NCBI GenBank assembly: GCA_945860325.1
Contig: CAMARL010000005.1
Coordinates: 1-25,637, forward strand
Source: Spirosoma fluviale
Lineage (GTDB): Bacteria > Bacteroidota > Bacteroidia > Cytophagales > Spirosomataceae
Reading direction: 5' to 3'
DNA length: 25,637 nucleotides
In this document: positions 1 to 8,602 of the stretch, in pieces
How positions within the stretch are numbered: position 1 is the first letter of the stretch
How the letters are laid out: each line of letters opens with the position of its first letter
Made by a program: the position numbers and the translations under genes
Notes under the pieces: generated by a model
Seen by the model: the letters and a program-made list of their open reading frames with translations, nothing else
Told to the model about the DNA's origin: nothing
Databases searched by the model: none

Positions 1-497
1 GTATACACACAACGGTAACATAAAATACAGCGATTCATATGCAATTGAATGTTGGGCCCCAAGTCCGTCGGCTCAAACGTATTTCTCTCCTCAGCAGTAC
101 GGGTATTTGAAACCCCATGCTCAAAAGAAAAATCTTGTAAATGACACTCGCCCGCCTGATCACAAACTGGACAGTCTAATGGATGATTCAATAATAAAAA
201 CTCAACAATACCACGTCTAGTTTCAAGCACTTCTTCGTTGATCGTGTTTTCCACAATCATACCCTCTTGAACTTGGGTTAGACAGGCAGGAACTAATTTG
301 GGCATCGGCCTCGGATCCTTTTCAGAACCTGCCGTCACCTTCACTAAACATCCTCTACATTTACCACCAGAAGCCTTTAATGGCTCATAATAGCACATGG
401 CCGGAGGTGCAATCTCAGGTCCAATTTGTCGGGCCGCCTGCATAATAGTCGTTCCCTGTTCTACCTCTAACGTGATATTATCTATCGTTACTTTCAT
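1..497 (-). CDS. nuoG: NADH-quinone oxidoreductase subunit G, N-terminal part (cut by left window edge)
   Basis: I translated this partial gene by hand from the ATG at 497; about 165 residues are visible. It is the large iron-sulfur subunit of the peripheral arm of complex I, which passes electrons from NuoF towards the quinone site. Cys35, Cys47, Cys50 and Cys72 form the ferredoxin-like [2Fe-2S] site. His105, Cys109, Cys112 and Cys118 give the H-x3-C-x2-C-x5-C motif of the His-ligated [4Fe-4S] cluster. Cys157, Cys160 and Cys163 begin the next [4Fe-4S] site just before the edge. The molybdopterin-like C-terminal domain would lie to the left and cannot be assessed. The start is 6 bases after the stop of the glycosyltransferase gene, so the two are very likely co-transcribed. 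Confidence 0.95.
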   Translation of the reverse strand, partial: MKVTIDNITLEVEQGTTIMQAARQIGPEIAPPAMCYYEPLKASGGKCRGCLVKVTAGSEKDPRPMPKLVPACLTQVQEGMIVENTINEEVLETRRGIVEFLLLNHPLDCPVCDQAGECHLQDFSFEHGVSNTRTAEERNTFEPTDLGPNIQLHMNRCILCYRCVY

Positions 498-503
498 TTT
501 TAC

Positions 504-1658
504 TTATTTTAAACCCATATTTTGCCAACGTTCCAAAAAACGTTCTGCTGAATATTCTAATGATCTATTTTTTAATTCTAAAGTCATTTCCTTTTGAGCG
601 TTTACATCCGTCTCAAGCCATTTCAATATACAATCTCTCGCCTCCTCTTCCTCTAGATATCCCACTAACATGTCAGGGAAATCTTGTAAAAAATCACTTA
701 TTCCACCACTGCCCTTAAAACCCACCAAAGGTTTTTCGTGAAATGCCGCCTCCAGCATAACCAATGGAAAGGGGTCTTCTCTTGACGATAAAAAAAACAA
801 ATCCAGCGCCTCAAAATAGGGTTTTGAATCCAATTTCTGAGGAACTAAATGCACTTGTTTTCCCTCTTCCCAATGCTCCTTTTCAGCCTTTAATTCCGCT
901 GAAAAAACATTATCTCCCACACCCAACCAAATAAAATGCACCTTTGGTATTTTGCGAATAACCTGTCGGGCCACCCGAATAAATATATCAGTACCCTTTC
1001 TCCATTCTGCTAATCCACAACCTAAAACCACTAATGCGTCGGCTGGAATTCCTAATTGCTCCCGAACCTGAACCCTGCGATCTGAACGATTTTTAGGAAT
1101 TTCAATGATGGGTGGCAATAATAATGTTCGCTCAGCAGGCACATTAAATTTGTCAATAAGCAAATGGTTTACCTGCTCCGAAACGCCAAAAACCATACTT
1201 ACCTTTTGTGACAAAAAATGCATATCCTTTTCGGAAGCATACATGGTCAACGAAAAATTAAGTTCATGTACATAAGCCCCAAAAGGAATTTTCATTCCCT
1301 GTAATTGCTGCAATAAACTTAAAGAAGCCACCGTATTACCCAGGATTAGACTAAATTTTTCACGCCTAAAGTCCTTCAGCATGGATGCAATCTCTGGCCT
1401 ATTTGGTTCCCGATCTGCCCGATCCTCACGTTTGAGAAAAGGTAATTTTTTATACATCTTTTCAATCTTGTTAGGACCCTTTCGCCACACCCAAACCTTC
1501 GCACACTGCTCATATTGAGGTAATAGGTCCCCTCCTTTTTCCAACAACAAATAATTCTTTTTACCTCTACCTGCCTCCGCTTTTAGCCAATTCAATAACA
1601 CTATTTGCGCTCCCGCACCATTCGCATCATGACCGACAAACAGAATTTTCGAAGTCAT
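504..1658 (-). CDS. GT4-family glycosyltransferase embedded in the nuo operon
   Basis: A 384-residue cytoplasmic glycosyltransferase with a GT-B fold. The N-terminal half opens with GHDANGAGAQ (9-18), the donor/acceptor cleft signature common in GT4 enzymes, and has a HEL motif at 131-133. The C-terminal half (about 205-384) is a typical glycosyl-transferase group 1 domain with a GCGLAEWRKGTD loop (213-224) and an acidic motif spanning Glu294 to Glu303. No membrane segment or signal peptide is seen. An upstream TTG at 1679 is in frame, but it lies inside nuoF. The ATG at 1658 lies 8 bases past the nuoF stop and starts directly with the GT-B first strand, so I prefer it. Sugar donor and acceptor cannot be predicted; a role in envelope polysaccharide or glycolipid synthesis is inference. 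Its position between nuoF and nuoG is unusual. Confidence 0.88.
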   Translation of the reverse strand: MTSKILFVGHDANGAGAQIVLLNWLKAEAGRGKKNYLLLEKGGDLLPQYEQCAKVWVWRKGPNKIEKMYKKLPFLKREDRADREPNRPEIASMLKDFRREKFSLILGNTVASLSLLQQLQGMKIPFGAYVHELNFSLTMYASEKDMHFLSQKVSMVFGVSEQVNHLLIDKFNVPAERTLLLPPIIEIPKNRSDRRVQVREQLGIPADALVVLGCGLAEWRKGTDIFIRVARQVIRKIPKVHFIWLGVGDNVFSAELKAEKEHWEEGKQVHLVPQKLDSKPYFEALDLFFLSSREDPFPLVMLEAAFHEKPLVGFKGSGGISDFLQDFPDMLVGYLEEEEARDCILKWLETDVNAQKEMTLELKNRSLEYSAERFLERWQNMGLK

Positions 1659-1666
1659 TGGTTTGT

Positions 1667-3007
1667 TTATTGGGCCCAACTAGCATCTGGTCGCATGTAA
1701 ACAGCGCCAGGCTGAATCGCTAACTCAGGATGCTCAATGTGCCATTCAAACTCATCTCTAAAATGTTTAATCGCAGCAGCCACCGGCCATGCAGCCGCAT
1801 CTCCTAAGGGACAAATCGTATTTCCCTCTATCTTTTTGGCCACATCTACCAATAAATCAATATCCTCTTTTCTTCCTTTGCCATGCTCAATCCGATAAAT
1901 CACCTTATCCATCCAGCCTGTTCCCTCTCGACAAGGCGAACATTGACCACAGGATTCATGGTGATAAAAACGAGCAAATGTCAATGTATTATGCACAATG
2001 CAAGTAGTTTCATCCATGACAATAAAACCGCCAGAACCCAACATCGTTCCCGTGGCAAATCCACCGTCCGATAAGGATTCATAGGTCATTAATCTCTTCT
2101 CCCCGTCGACCGTATTCAAAATCATTTCAGCGGATAAAATAGGTACCGATGAACCACCTGCTACCACAGCTTTCAACTTATGTCCCTCACGAATTCCACC
2201 ACACCATTCATCCGAATAAATAAAATCTTCCACCGTGATTCCCAACGGAATTTCATATACCCCTGGCTTACGAATATGACCTGACGCTGAAATTAATTTG
2301 GTACCCGTACTTCTTCCCACGCCAATGGCCGCATACGCATCACCCCCATGATTTATGATCCATGAAGTAGCCGCAATCGACTCCACATTGTTTACCACCG
2401 TAGGGCACTGCCAAACACCTTTGACTGCAGGAAAAGGAGGTTTAATCCGAGGATTACCTCTTTTGCCCTCCAATGATTCCAACAATGCCGTTTCTTCCCC
2501 ACAAATATAGGCACCTCCACCAGGCTGAATATAAAGATCTAAATCATAGCCAGATCCCAAGATATTTTTACCCAAATACCCCTTATCATATGCCTCTTGA
2601 ATCGCTTTTTCCAAAATGTGAATGACATACATCAACTCACCTCGCACATAGATATAGGAGGTATTGGCCCCCAAAGCAAAACTTGAAACAATCATTCCCT
2701 CAATCAAGGTATGCGGAGATTTCCACATCAAATAATGATCCTTAAATGTTCCAGGCTCAGACTCATCTGCATTACACACCAAATAACGAGGAACTCCCTC
2801 CGGCTTAGCCAAGAAAGACCACTTCATCCCTACCGGAAAACCAGCTCCCCCACGACCTCGTAAACCCGACTTTTTTACCTCTTCCGTCACCTCATCCGGT
2901 GTCATTTTTTTAATCGCCTTTTCAACCGCCTGATAACCCCCATGTTTGCAAAAAACATCGATGGTTTCGATCCCTGGTACGTCTATATGTTCTGTTAATA
3001 TTTTCAT
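1667..3007 (-). CDS. nuoF: NADH-quinone oxidoreductase subunit F
   Basis: A 446-residue subunit, normal length for the family. It binds NADH, FMN and the N3 [4Fe-4S] cluster and is the electron entry point of complex I on the cytoplasmic side. The nucleotide-binding loop GRGGAGFPVGMKW is at 51-63, and the FMN-site segment with ICGEETALLESLEG is at 168-181. The four cluster ligands are Cys353, Cys356, Cys359 (in SCGQCSPCREG) and Cys399 (in TICPLGD). All key residues appear intact. It starts 6 bases after nuoE stops. The next gene downstream is a glycosyltransferase rather than nuoG. Confidence 0.98.
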   Translation of the reverse strand: MKILTEHIDVPGIETIDVFCKHGGYQAVEKAIKKMTPDEVTEEVKKSGLRGRGGAGFPVGMKWSFLAKPEGVPRYLVCNADESEPGTFKDHYLMWKSPHTLIEGMIVSSFALGANTSYIYVRGELMYVIHILEKAIQEAYDKGYLGKNILGSGYDLDLYIQPGGGAYICGEETALLESLEGKRGNPRIKPPFPAVKGVWQCPTVVNNVESIAATSWIINHGGDAYAAIGVGRSTGTKLISASGHIRKPGVYEIPLGITVEDFIYSDEWCGGIREGHKLKAVVAGGSSVPILSAEMILNTVDGEKRLMTYESLSDGGFATGTMLGSGGFIVMDETTCIVHNTLTFARFYHHESCGQCSPCREGTGWMDKVIYRIEHGKGRKEDIDLLVDVAKKIEGNTICPLGDAAAWPVAAAIKHFRDEFEWHIEHPELAIQPGAVYMRPDASWAQ

Positions 3008-3013
3008 TCCTGC

Positions 3014-3508
3014 CTATTTACTAAGTTCATCTATAATCTGATCCACCTTCTCTGCCGTTAATTGCATATAAAACTTTTCTTTAATTTGAAATACAGGACC
3101 CCAACCACAAGCCGCCAAACACTCCACTTCCTTAATCGTAAACTTGCCATCAGTAGTCGTTTCTCCCGTCTGAATTCCCAAACGTTTTTTCAAATAATCA
3201 TATACTTCCACGCCCCCCATTAGACAACATGGACCCGTTCGGCAATATTCAATCACATGCTTGCCAACAGGCTCCAAATGAAACATCGTATAAAAAGAAG
3301 CCACTTCATACACTTCCACAGGAGCAATTGAAAGCAAAGAAGCCACATAATCCATCACCTCAGGACTACACCAATTCCATTCAGCTTGAGCCAAATGCAA
3401 AATAGGAAGTATCGCAGATTTATGCTTTCCCTCCGGATAACGCTTCATTATTTTTTGAACCAATTCCAGCGTCTCCGCCGGAAAACTCATTGTATTTTTC
3501 ACTTCCAT
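3014..3508 (-). CDS. nuoE: NADH-quinone oxidoreductase subunit E
   Basis: A 164-residue thioredoxin-like [2Fe-2S] subunit of the complex I NADH-input module, with the usual NuoE length and an N-terminal helical bundle. The cluster ligands are Cys89 and Cys94 (C-x4-C in YCRTGPCC) and Cys130 and Cys134 (C-x3-C in ECLAACGWGP). An extra cysteine, Cys95, sits beside the second ligand. The start at 3508 leaves 3 bases after the nuoD stop. An internal ATG at 3490 (MSFPAETL) would give a slightly shorter protein that also fits the family, so the exact start is not settled. Confidence 0.97.
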   Translation of the reverse strand: MEVKNTMSFPAETLELVQKIMKRYPEGKHKSAILPILHLAQAEWNWCSPEVMDYVASLLSIAPVEVYEVASFYTMFHLEPVGKHVIEYCRTGPCCLMGGVEVYDYLKKRLGIQTGETTTDGKFTIKEVECLAACGWGPVFQIKEKFYMQLTAEKVDQIIDELSK

Positions 3509-3511
3509 GTA

Positions 3512-4747
3512 TTAAGTATCTAACTCTCCAGCAATCACATTCATAGACGACATCGTGACAATCGCATCTGAAAGCGAAGAACCCTTGACCATCTCAGGGA
3601 ACGCTTGGTAATAAATAAATCCCGGACGTCTAAACTTCAATCGATAAGGTGTCCGGCCCCCATCTGATACTAAATAAAAACCTAATTCTCCATTTCCACC
3701 CTCGACCGACTGATATACCTCACCCACCGGCGCATCAATCTCCCCCATCACAATTTTAAAATGATAAATTAATGCCTCCATATTTTTATATACCTCCTCT
3801 TTTGGCGGCAAATAATAATGGGGTGCATCTGCATGATATGGTCCCTCAGGAAGATTATCCATGGCTTGTTGGATGATGCGCAAACTCTGCCACATCTCCT
3901 CCTCGCGCACTAAAAAACGATCATAGGTATCTCCCTTCGTTCCCACCGGCACGTCAAATTCAAAATCTTCATACGATGAATAAGGATTCAAAGAACGAAC
4001 ATCATAATCGACGCCCGCAGCTCTTAAATTTGGCCCCGTAAATCCATAATTCAACGCCCTCTCTGCGGAAATAGCTCCCACATTTTGAGTGCGATCCATG
4101 AAAATACGATTGCGCATGACCAAGCCCTCAAATTCCTTTAACCCTTTAGGCAATCCGGCCAATAAAACATGTATTTTTTCAATGGCTACCTTAGATAAAT
4201 CACGCTCCATGCCACCAAAACGCCCCATATTGGTCGTCAATCGGGCCCCGCATAACTCCTCATAAATTTCATAAATGTGCTCTCTCCACTGATAGACATA
4301 CAAGAAACCCGTTAAAGCTCCTGTGTCCACTGCCAAAATCGAGTTACACACAATGTGATCCGCTAATCGAGCTAACTCCATCATGATCACCCGAATGTAT
4401 TGAGCACGCTTAGGGACTTCAATTCCTAATAATTTTTCAACCGTCAAATGCCAACCCATGTTGTTGATCGGCGAAGAACAATAATTCATCCGATCCGTCA
4501 ACGTAGTGATTTGGTAAAATGGACGTCGCTCAGCAATTTTCTCAAAGGCCCGATGTATATATCCAACCGTTTGTTCAGCATCCACAATGGTTTCCCCATC
4601 CATCGTCAAGATATTTTGAAAAATACCATGCGTGGCTGGATGTGTAGGCCCTAAATTAAGTGTCGACAAATCATTCACATAAGGACCACCCTTTTGAGTT
4701 TTATCTAAACCGACATTTGGACTATTTACTAAGGCTATTTCAGACAT
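3512..4747 (-). CDS. nuoD: NADH-quinone oxidoreductase subunit D
   Basis: A 411-residue 49-kDa-type subunit that forms, with NuoB, the quinone-reducing pocket at the junction with the membrane arm. The hallmark NLGPTHPATHG at 31-41 carries the conserved His of the quinone site. The following segment with ERRPFYQITTLTDRMNY belongs to the conserved core that holds the quinone-site Tyr. The protein ends with the usual tail that includes a DGGRTPYRLKFRRPGF-type strand. It is a stand-alone gene, not fused to nuoC as in enterobacteria. It lies 22 bases after nuoC within the operon. Confidence 0.98.
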   Translation of the reverse strand: MSEIALVNSPNVGLDKTQKGGPYVNDLSTLNLGPTHPATHGIFQNILTMDGETIVDAEQTVGYIHRAFEKIAERRPFYQITTLTDRMNYCSSPINNMGWHLTVEKLLGIEVPKRAQYIRVIMMELARLADHIVCNSILAVDTGALTGFLYVYQWREHIYEIYEELCGARLTTNMGRFGGMERDLSKVAIEKIHVLLAGLPKGLKEFEGLVMRNRIFMDRTQNVGAISAERALNYGFTGPNLRAAGVDYDVRSLNPYSSYEDFEFDVPVGTKGDTYDRFLVREEEMWQSLRIIQQAMDNLPEGPYHADAPHYYLPPKEEVYKNMEALIYHFKIVMGEIDAPVGEVYQSVEGGNGELGFYLVSDGGRTPYRLKFRRPGFIYYQAFPEMVKGSSLSDAIVTMSSMNVIAGELDT

Positions 4748-4769
4748 AAAAATTTATCAATAAGTAGGA

Positions 4770-5279
4770 TTATCTACCAAACATTTCATCAATCTTATCA
4801 TTGCGCGTCGCATCCTCTAACGGATATTCTTTGCGCATCGGGTGGTAATCCATATCATCTACATTTAAAATACGTATCAAATTAGGATGACCTTCAAAAA
4901 TAATTCCATAAAAATCAAAGGCTTCCCGCTCCATCCAATTGGCCGCCGCATACAAACCCGTCAGCGTAGGAAAATTAGGAGCCTCTACAGGCGCATATGC
5001 CTTGATCCACAAACGCACATTATTCTCTAAACTGTGTAAATGATATACAACGCCTAACTCCTGACCTTTCGCTTCCGGAAAATGTATCCCCGCTAAATCG
5101 GTCAAAAACTGAAACTTTAAAACAGGATCTGCATACAAAAAATGCATCATAGGAACGATATTGTCCGCATGAGTGGTCAACTGAAGAATCCCATGAGATT
5201 CCCCTATGCCGTACACCGCATCCTCCCCGAAGGTCTTCTGAAGCGCCTCAATGATTTGTTGGTTATTCAATTTTTCCAT
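4770..5279 (-). CDS. nuoC: NADH-quinone oxidoreductase subunit C
   Basis: A 169-residue 30-kDa-type structural subunit of the complex I connecting module; it holds no cofactor. The family signature is present at about 115-138, with WMEREAFDFYG followed by the spaced HPNLIRIL, and the MRKEYPL motif follows at 148-154. The length is normal for a stand-alone NuoC. It starts 9 bases after nuoB. A purine-rich GGGAGGG stretch lies immediately before the ATG and may serve as a ribosome binding site, which is uncommon in this phylum. Confidence 0.97.
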   Translation of the reverse strand: MEKLNNQQIIEALQKTFGEDAVYGIGESHGILQLTTHADNIVPMMHFLYADPVLKFQFLTDLAGIHFPEAKGQELGVVYHLHSLENNVRLWIKAYAPVEAPNFPTLTGLYAAANWMEREAFDFYGIIFEGHPNLIRILNVDDMDYHPMRKEYPLEDATRNDKIDEMFGR

Positions 5280-5288
5280 ATCCCTCCC

Positions 5289-5837
5289 TTATTCAATTCC
5301 GTATGAAGCCAACAAAGCCTTGTATTCTGGCATGTTCCTCCTGCGAGTGCTCTCCTTTTTTGCCAATTCTTGAATTTGCATGAAGCCATCCAAAATCTGC
5401 TCCGGACGTGGGGGGCAACCCGGTACATAAACATCCACAGGGATGACTCGGTCAATGCCCTGTAAAACCGAATAGGTATCAAAAATTCCTCCAGAACATG
5501 CACAAGCACCTACGGATAAAACCCAACGAGGTTCCGCCATTTGTAAGTAAACCTGCTTAAGCACGGGAGCCATTTTCTTAGCAATCGTTCCCATGACCAT
5601 CAATACATCCGCTTGGCGTGCAGAAAAACTAAGTCGTTCCGCCCCAAAACGTCCAATGTCATAATGCGAAGCCATGGTCGACATAAATTCGATGCCACAA
5701 CAAGAGGTCGCAAATGGCAAAGGCCAAAGCGAATTCGCTCTGGCCAGTCCCACCAATGAATCTAAACTTGTCGCAAAAAAACCTTGTCCCTCTAATCCCG
5801 GTGGCGATTCCACCATACTTATGTTTGAATTACTCAT
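5289..5837 (-). CDS. nuoB: NADH-quinone oxidoreductase subunit B
   Basis: A 182-residue subunit carrying cluster N2, the last [4Fe-4S] centre before quinone. The tandem cysteines Cys46-Cys47 (ATSCCGIE), Cys112 (VGACACSGG) and Cys141 (VPGCPPRPE) are the four expected ligands; Cys114 is an additional cysteine. The core is typical of NuoB/PSST. The C-terminal tail after about residue 155 is basic and less conserved. It is separated from nuoA by 51 bases, the widest gap inside the visible nuo run, in which I see no clear promoter. Confidence 0.97.
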   Translation of the reverse strand: MSNSNISMVESPPGLEGQGFFATSLDSLVGLARANSLWPLPFATSCCGIEFMSTMASHYDIGRFGAERLSFSARQADVLMVMGTIAKKMAPVLKQVYLQMAEPRWVLSVGACACSGGIFDTYSVLQGIDRVIPVDVYVPGCPPRPEQILDGFMQIQELAKKESTRRRNMPEYKALLASYGIE

Positions 5838-5888
5838 ATCAACTAGATGCTGTCTTGAAATTAATAAACCATCAATTCGTTTGAAAGT

Positions 5889-6257
5889 TTATTTTTCCCA
5901 GTTTAAAATTCCTTTTTTAATTACATAAATAAAACCTGCCATTAGCAAGCCCATAAACACAATCATTTCATAAAATCCATCCCATGATAATTCCTTGAAA
6001 TTAACGGCCCAAGGGTACATGAAAACAATTTCTATATCAAATAGCACAAACAAGATGGCTACTAAAAAATATTTAACTGAAATGGGTGTGCGGGCATCTC
6101 CTACTGACTCAATTCCACATTCAAACGTATCATCTTTTTTCTCTGAATGCCTTTTAGGACCCAGCGCATGTGTCGCAAGCATGGTGGCCACAATAAATGC
6201 TAAGGCCGCCGCGAGTTGTGCGAAAATCGGAAGAAAATCCTGTGGTTGATAGTTCAT
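5889..6257 (-). CDS. nuoA: NADH-quinone oxidoreductase subunit A
   Basis: A 122-residue membrane subunit at the junction of the two arms of complex I, first gene of the nuo run. It has three predicted transmembrane helices at about 10-32, 64-83 and 97-116. The conserved cytoplasmic loop contains FECGIES (45-51, with Cys47, which occludes the quinone tunnel in structures), and helix 2 contains FDIEIVF with the acidic pair Asp74/Glu76. It starts 63 bases downstream of the oxidoreductase stop. I found no exact -7 element in that gap, so read-through from the upstream genes is possible. Confidence 0.97.
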   Translation of the reverse strand: MNYQPQDFLPIFAQLAAALAFIVATMLATHALGPKRHSEKKDDTFECGIESVGDARTPISVKYFLVAILFVLFDIEIVFMYPWAVNFKELSWDGFYEMIVFMGLLMAGFIYVIKKGILNWEK

Positions 6258-6320
6258 TACATTAGGCTAAAAAATGAAGCCGCAATTTAATTAAAAATCT
6301 AGTTTTTTTGAGTTAATTTT

Positions 6321-7658
6321 TTAAAAATACTTTGTTTTTCCTGGCACCGCTACTGCATACAAACCATTTGCATCTGGCTTGGATGGCATATCAGCATCCC
6401 AACTAAATGTAGCCGGTGCTATATTAAGTCCTGAATTGATCGCTTTATCCCACTCGATCACTTGACCTGAATAGGTGGCCATACGTCCTAAAATAGATGT
6501 CATGGTCGAATAAGCGCCATTTTCAGCATCAGCAAACTTGTATTCGCCAGCTGCCACGGTAGCCCATAATTCATCATGCTCTGTTTGATATGGATTATTT
6601 TCCTTCGTCTTTTTATCAAAAGCATATTGTGCATTTCCCTTATAATCAAAAATTTTGGCCGAGTCAAAATGTATCTTTCCTTTGGTTCCGATCACATGCT
6701 CATCCACCTTAGTCCAAGTACCTGGAATATGTCGACATTGACTATTCAAAATTGTTCCATCTGCATATTCATACTCGACAATATGATGATCAAAAATTTC
6801 ACCATAATTCTTTCCTTTTCTTACCTCACGACCACCTGTTCCCCGAGCCTTTACCGGATATCCATTTTTAGCCCAATTGATAACGTCAATATTATGAATG
6901 TGTTGCTCCGTAATATGATCCCCACACATCCAATTGAAATAATACCAGTTGCGCAATTGATAATCCATTTCAGTCTGACCTTCTTTACGAGGCTTAACCC
7001 ATACTCCATCATTATTCCACCAGCAAGATGCCGATACAATATCTCCAATTTGTCCGTCTTGAACTCGTTTCATCAGTTCCCTGTATGAATTTTGATAATG
7101 ACGTTGCAAACCAACCACCACATTTAATTTCTTTTGCTTCGCTATTTTAGCCGCAGCTAATACGCGTTGGATTCCCGCTGGATCTGTAGCCACTGGCTTT
7201 TCCATGAAAATTTGCTTTCCCTGAGCCACCGCTTCCTCAAAATAGGGAGGTCTAAATCCTGGAGGCGTAGTCAAAATCACTACATCCGCTAATGCCATTG
7301 CCTTTTTATAGGCGTCAAAACCAACAAATTTATGGTCTTCCGGCACGTCAACTTTCTGGCTTATCGGGATAGCTTTCGCCGAAGCGTCCTTCGCTCTCGA
7401 TTTCATCAAATTGTTGTAGCAATCATCCAAACGATCACGAAAAACATCTGCCATCGCAACTAATTTGATATTTTCTTTTGTACTTAATGCCTGAGTAATG
7501 GCACCTGTTCCTCGGCCTCCGCAACCAATGATGGCTACTTTGAGGGTGTCGCCTACTAGGCTTTGGCCTGCAAATGCATTAGCAGCCCATGGACTTAAAA
7601 TCAATCCACTCGCAGCTAAGCCAGAATGCTTAACAAAATCTCTTCTTGAATTTTTCAT
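6321..7658 (-). CDS. Gfo/Idh/MocA-family oxidoreductase with Tat signal
   Basis: A 445-residue NAD(P)-dependent oxidoreductase. Residues 1-31 form a twin-arginine signal (SRRDFVK, a hydrophobic stretch, then an AFA-type cleavage site), so the protein is likely exported folded with its nucleotide. The Rossmann loop GCGGRG lies at 45-50 and the catalytic-lysine motif EKPVA at 153-157. A conserved His-containing helix (GDHITEQHIHNIDVINW) lies at 246-262 in the substrate half. The family acts on sugars and related polyols; the actual substrate cannot be told. It starts 19 bases after the SUMF1-domain gene and appears to be the last gene of an ApbE-SUMF1-oxidoreductase operon that runs towards nuoA. 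Confidence 0.9.
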   Translation of the reverse strand: MKNSRRDFVKHSGLAASGLILSPWAANAFAGQSLVGDTLKVAIIGCGGRGTGAITQALSTKENIKLVAMADVFRDRLDDCYNNLMKSRAKDASAKAIPISQKVDVPEDHKFVGFDAYKKAMALADVVILTTPPGFRPPYFEEAVAQGKQIFMEKPVATDPAGIQRVLAAAKIAKQKKLNVVVGLQRHYQNSYRELMKRVQDGQIGDIVSASCWWNNDGVWVKPRKEGQTEMDYQLRNWYYFNWMCGDHITEQHIHNIDVINWAKNGYPVKARGTGGREVRKGKNYGEIFDHHIVEYEYADGTILNSQCRHIPGTWTKVDEHVIGTKGKIHFDSAKIFDYKGNAQYAFDKKTKENNPYQTEHDELWATVAAGEYKFADAENGAYSTMTSILGRMATYSGQVIEWDKAINSGLNIAPATFSWDADMPSKPDANGLYAVAVPGKTKYF

Positions 7659-7677
7659 GTGTAAATAGTTTAGATTC

Positions 7678-8601
7678 TCAATTTAAATATTTTTCAAAAA
7701 ATGTCCTAATTTCTTGGGTGCTTGGCTGAGGATTAGGTCGAATAATTCTAAAACCAACGAAGGGGGCATCCGCATTCCACCAAATACTTTTAGGTATTTG
7801 TGGATCTCTACGATTCCAAACTGGGTCTGCGGCAAATCGAGCCGTAGGGCTAACTAATATCTTTTCATCTTGAAAATTTCCTCCTCTAACGATCGCATCC
7901 GCATATTTATCCATAAAAAAAGGTGACTCTGATTTTTTATATCCTTCCGCATCGTAATGATCTAACACCCATTCAGAGACATTTCCCAACATATCGTACA
8001 AACCAAAAGCATTGGGCTTTTTCAAACCCACATGATGGTATTTTTCCTGAGAATTTTTCGCATGCCAAGCATAATCATCTAAGGGTTCGATGGGATTTTT
8101 TTGCCCAGCCTTACATGCATATTCCCATTCTATTTCCGTTGGAATACGATAGAAAATACCCGTTTTGGCATATAACCATTTACAATACATGATAGCAGAA
8201 TATTGCTGCATTGAGTTTGCCGGGAATCCACCTACTTTCCCCATGCCTAACGTAAAATCAATATAGGGAGGACTAGGCCTAGTAATAGCATCGGGCCCTG
8301 TTTTAGCCGGTTTTGGCTCGGGGTCACGCTCCTCCTCAAAAAATAATTGATATTCATCGTAGGTTACTTCTGTTTTTCCCATCCAAAAAGCATTTATTTT
8401 CACTTTTTTTTGAGGTCCTTCATCTGCTTTATGTCCTGCATCTTGTGCCGAACTACCTAGTAAAAACTCACCTCCTGGCACAGCCACCATGTCAAATGAC
8501 ACTGTACTTCCTGGGATAATTTGTTGATAAGAACTTAGTTTTTGGGCGTTTACTAGAGTGGAAATAAGAAAGGAAAAACAATAAATTAAAATGTATTTCA
8601 T
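7678..8601 (-). CDS. Exported SUMF1/FGE-fold protein, probably non-catalytic
   Basis: A 307-residue protein with an N-terminal Sec signal peptide (about 1-19, cleavage after VNA). The rest is a formylglycine-generating-enzyme-like (SUMF1) domain at about 38-292: VPGGEFLLGS near the start, TEVTYDEY, YRIPTEIEWEYACKAG, GLYDMLGNVSEWV, and the ending IVRGGNF followed by FVGFRIIRP. The stretch after RGGNF, where true FGE enzymes carry their active-site cysteine pair, has no cysteine, so I infer a structural or ligand-binding role rather than sulfatase activation. There is no lipobox, unlike the SUMF1-type gliding proteins GldJ and GldK. It begins 1 base after the apbE-like gene ends, pointing to translational coupling. 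Confidence 0.87.
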   Translation of the reverse strand: MKYILIYCFSFLISTLVNAQKLSSYQQIIPGSTVSFDMVAVPGGEFLLGSSAQDAGHKADEGPQKKVKINAFWMGKTEVTYDEYQLFFEEERDPEPKPAKTGPDAITRPSPPYIDFTLGMGKVGGFPANSMQQYSAIMYCKWLYAKTGIFYRIPTEIEWEYACKAGQKNPIEPLDDYAWHAKNSQEKYHHVGLKKPNAFGLYDMLGNVSEWVLDHYDAEGYKKSESPFFMDKYADAIVRGGNFQDEKILVSPTARFAADPVWNRRDPQIPKSIWWNADAPFVGFRIIRPNPQPSTQEIRTFFEKYLN

Positions 8602-8602
8602 A

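Noticed and set aside
504..1679. Recent horizontal insertion of the glycosyltransferase by a mobile element
   Set aside because: No transposase, terminal repeats or target duplication are visible, base use looks like that of its neighbours, and junctions are operon-tight.
6258..6320. Search for a nuo operon promoter upstream of nuoA
   Set aside because: Only a weak TAGATTTT near-match without a TTG at proper spacing is seen; not enough to call a promoter.
6576..7088. A 170-codon open frame on the plus strand inside the oxidoreductase gene
   Set aside because: It lies antisense to a well-supported Gfo/Idh/MocA gene, and its translation has no recognisable domain; it is a shadow frame.
7678..8601. 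Annotation as a sulfatase-activating formylglycine-generating enzyme
   Set aside because: The catalytic cysteine pair is absent and no sulfatase gene is nearby.
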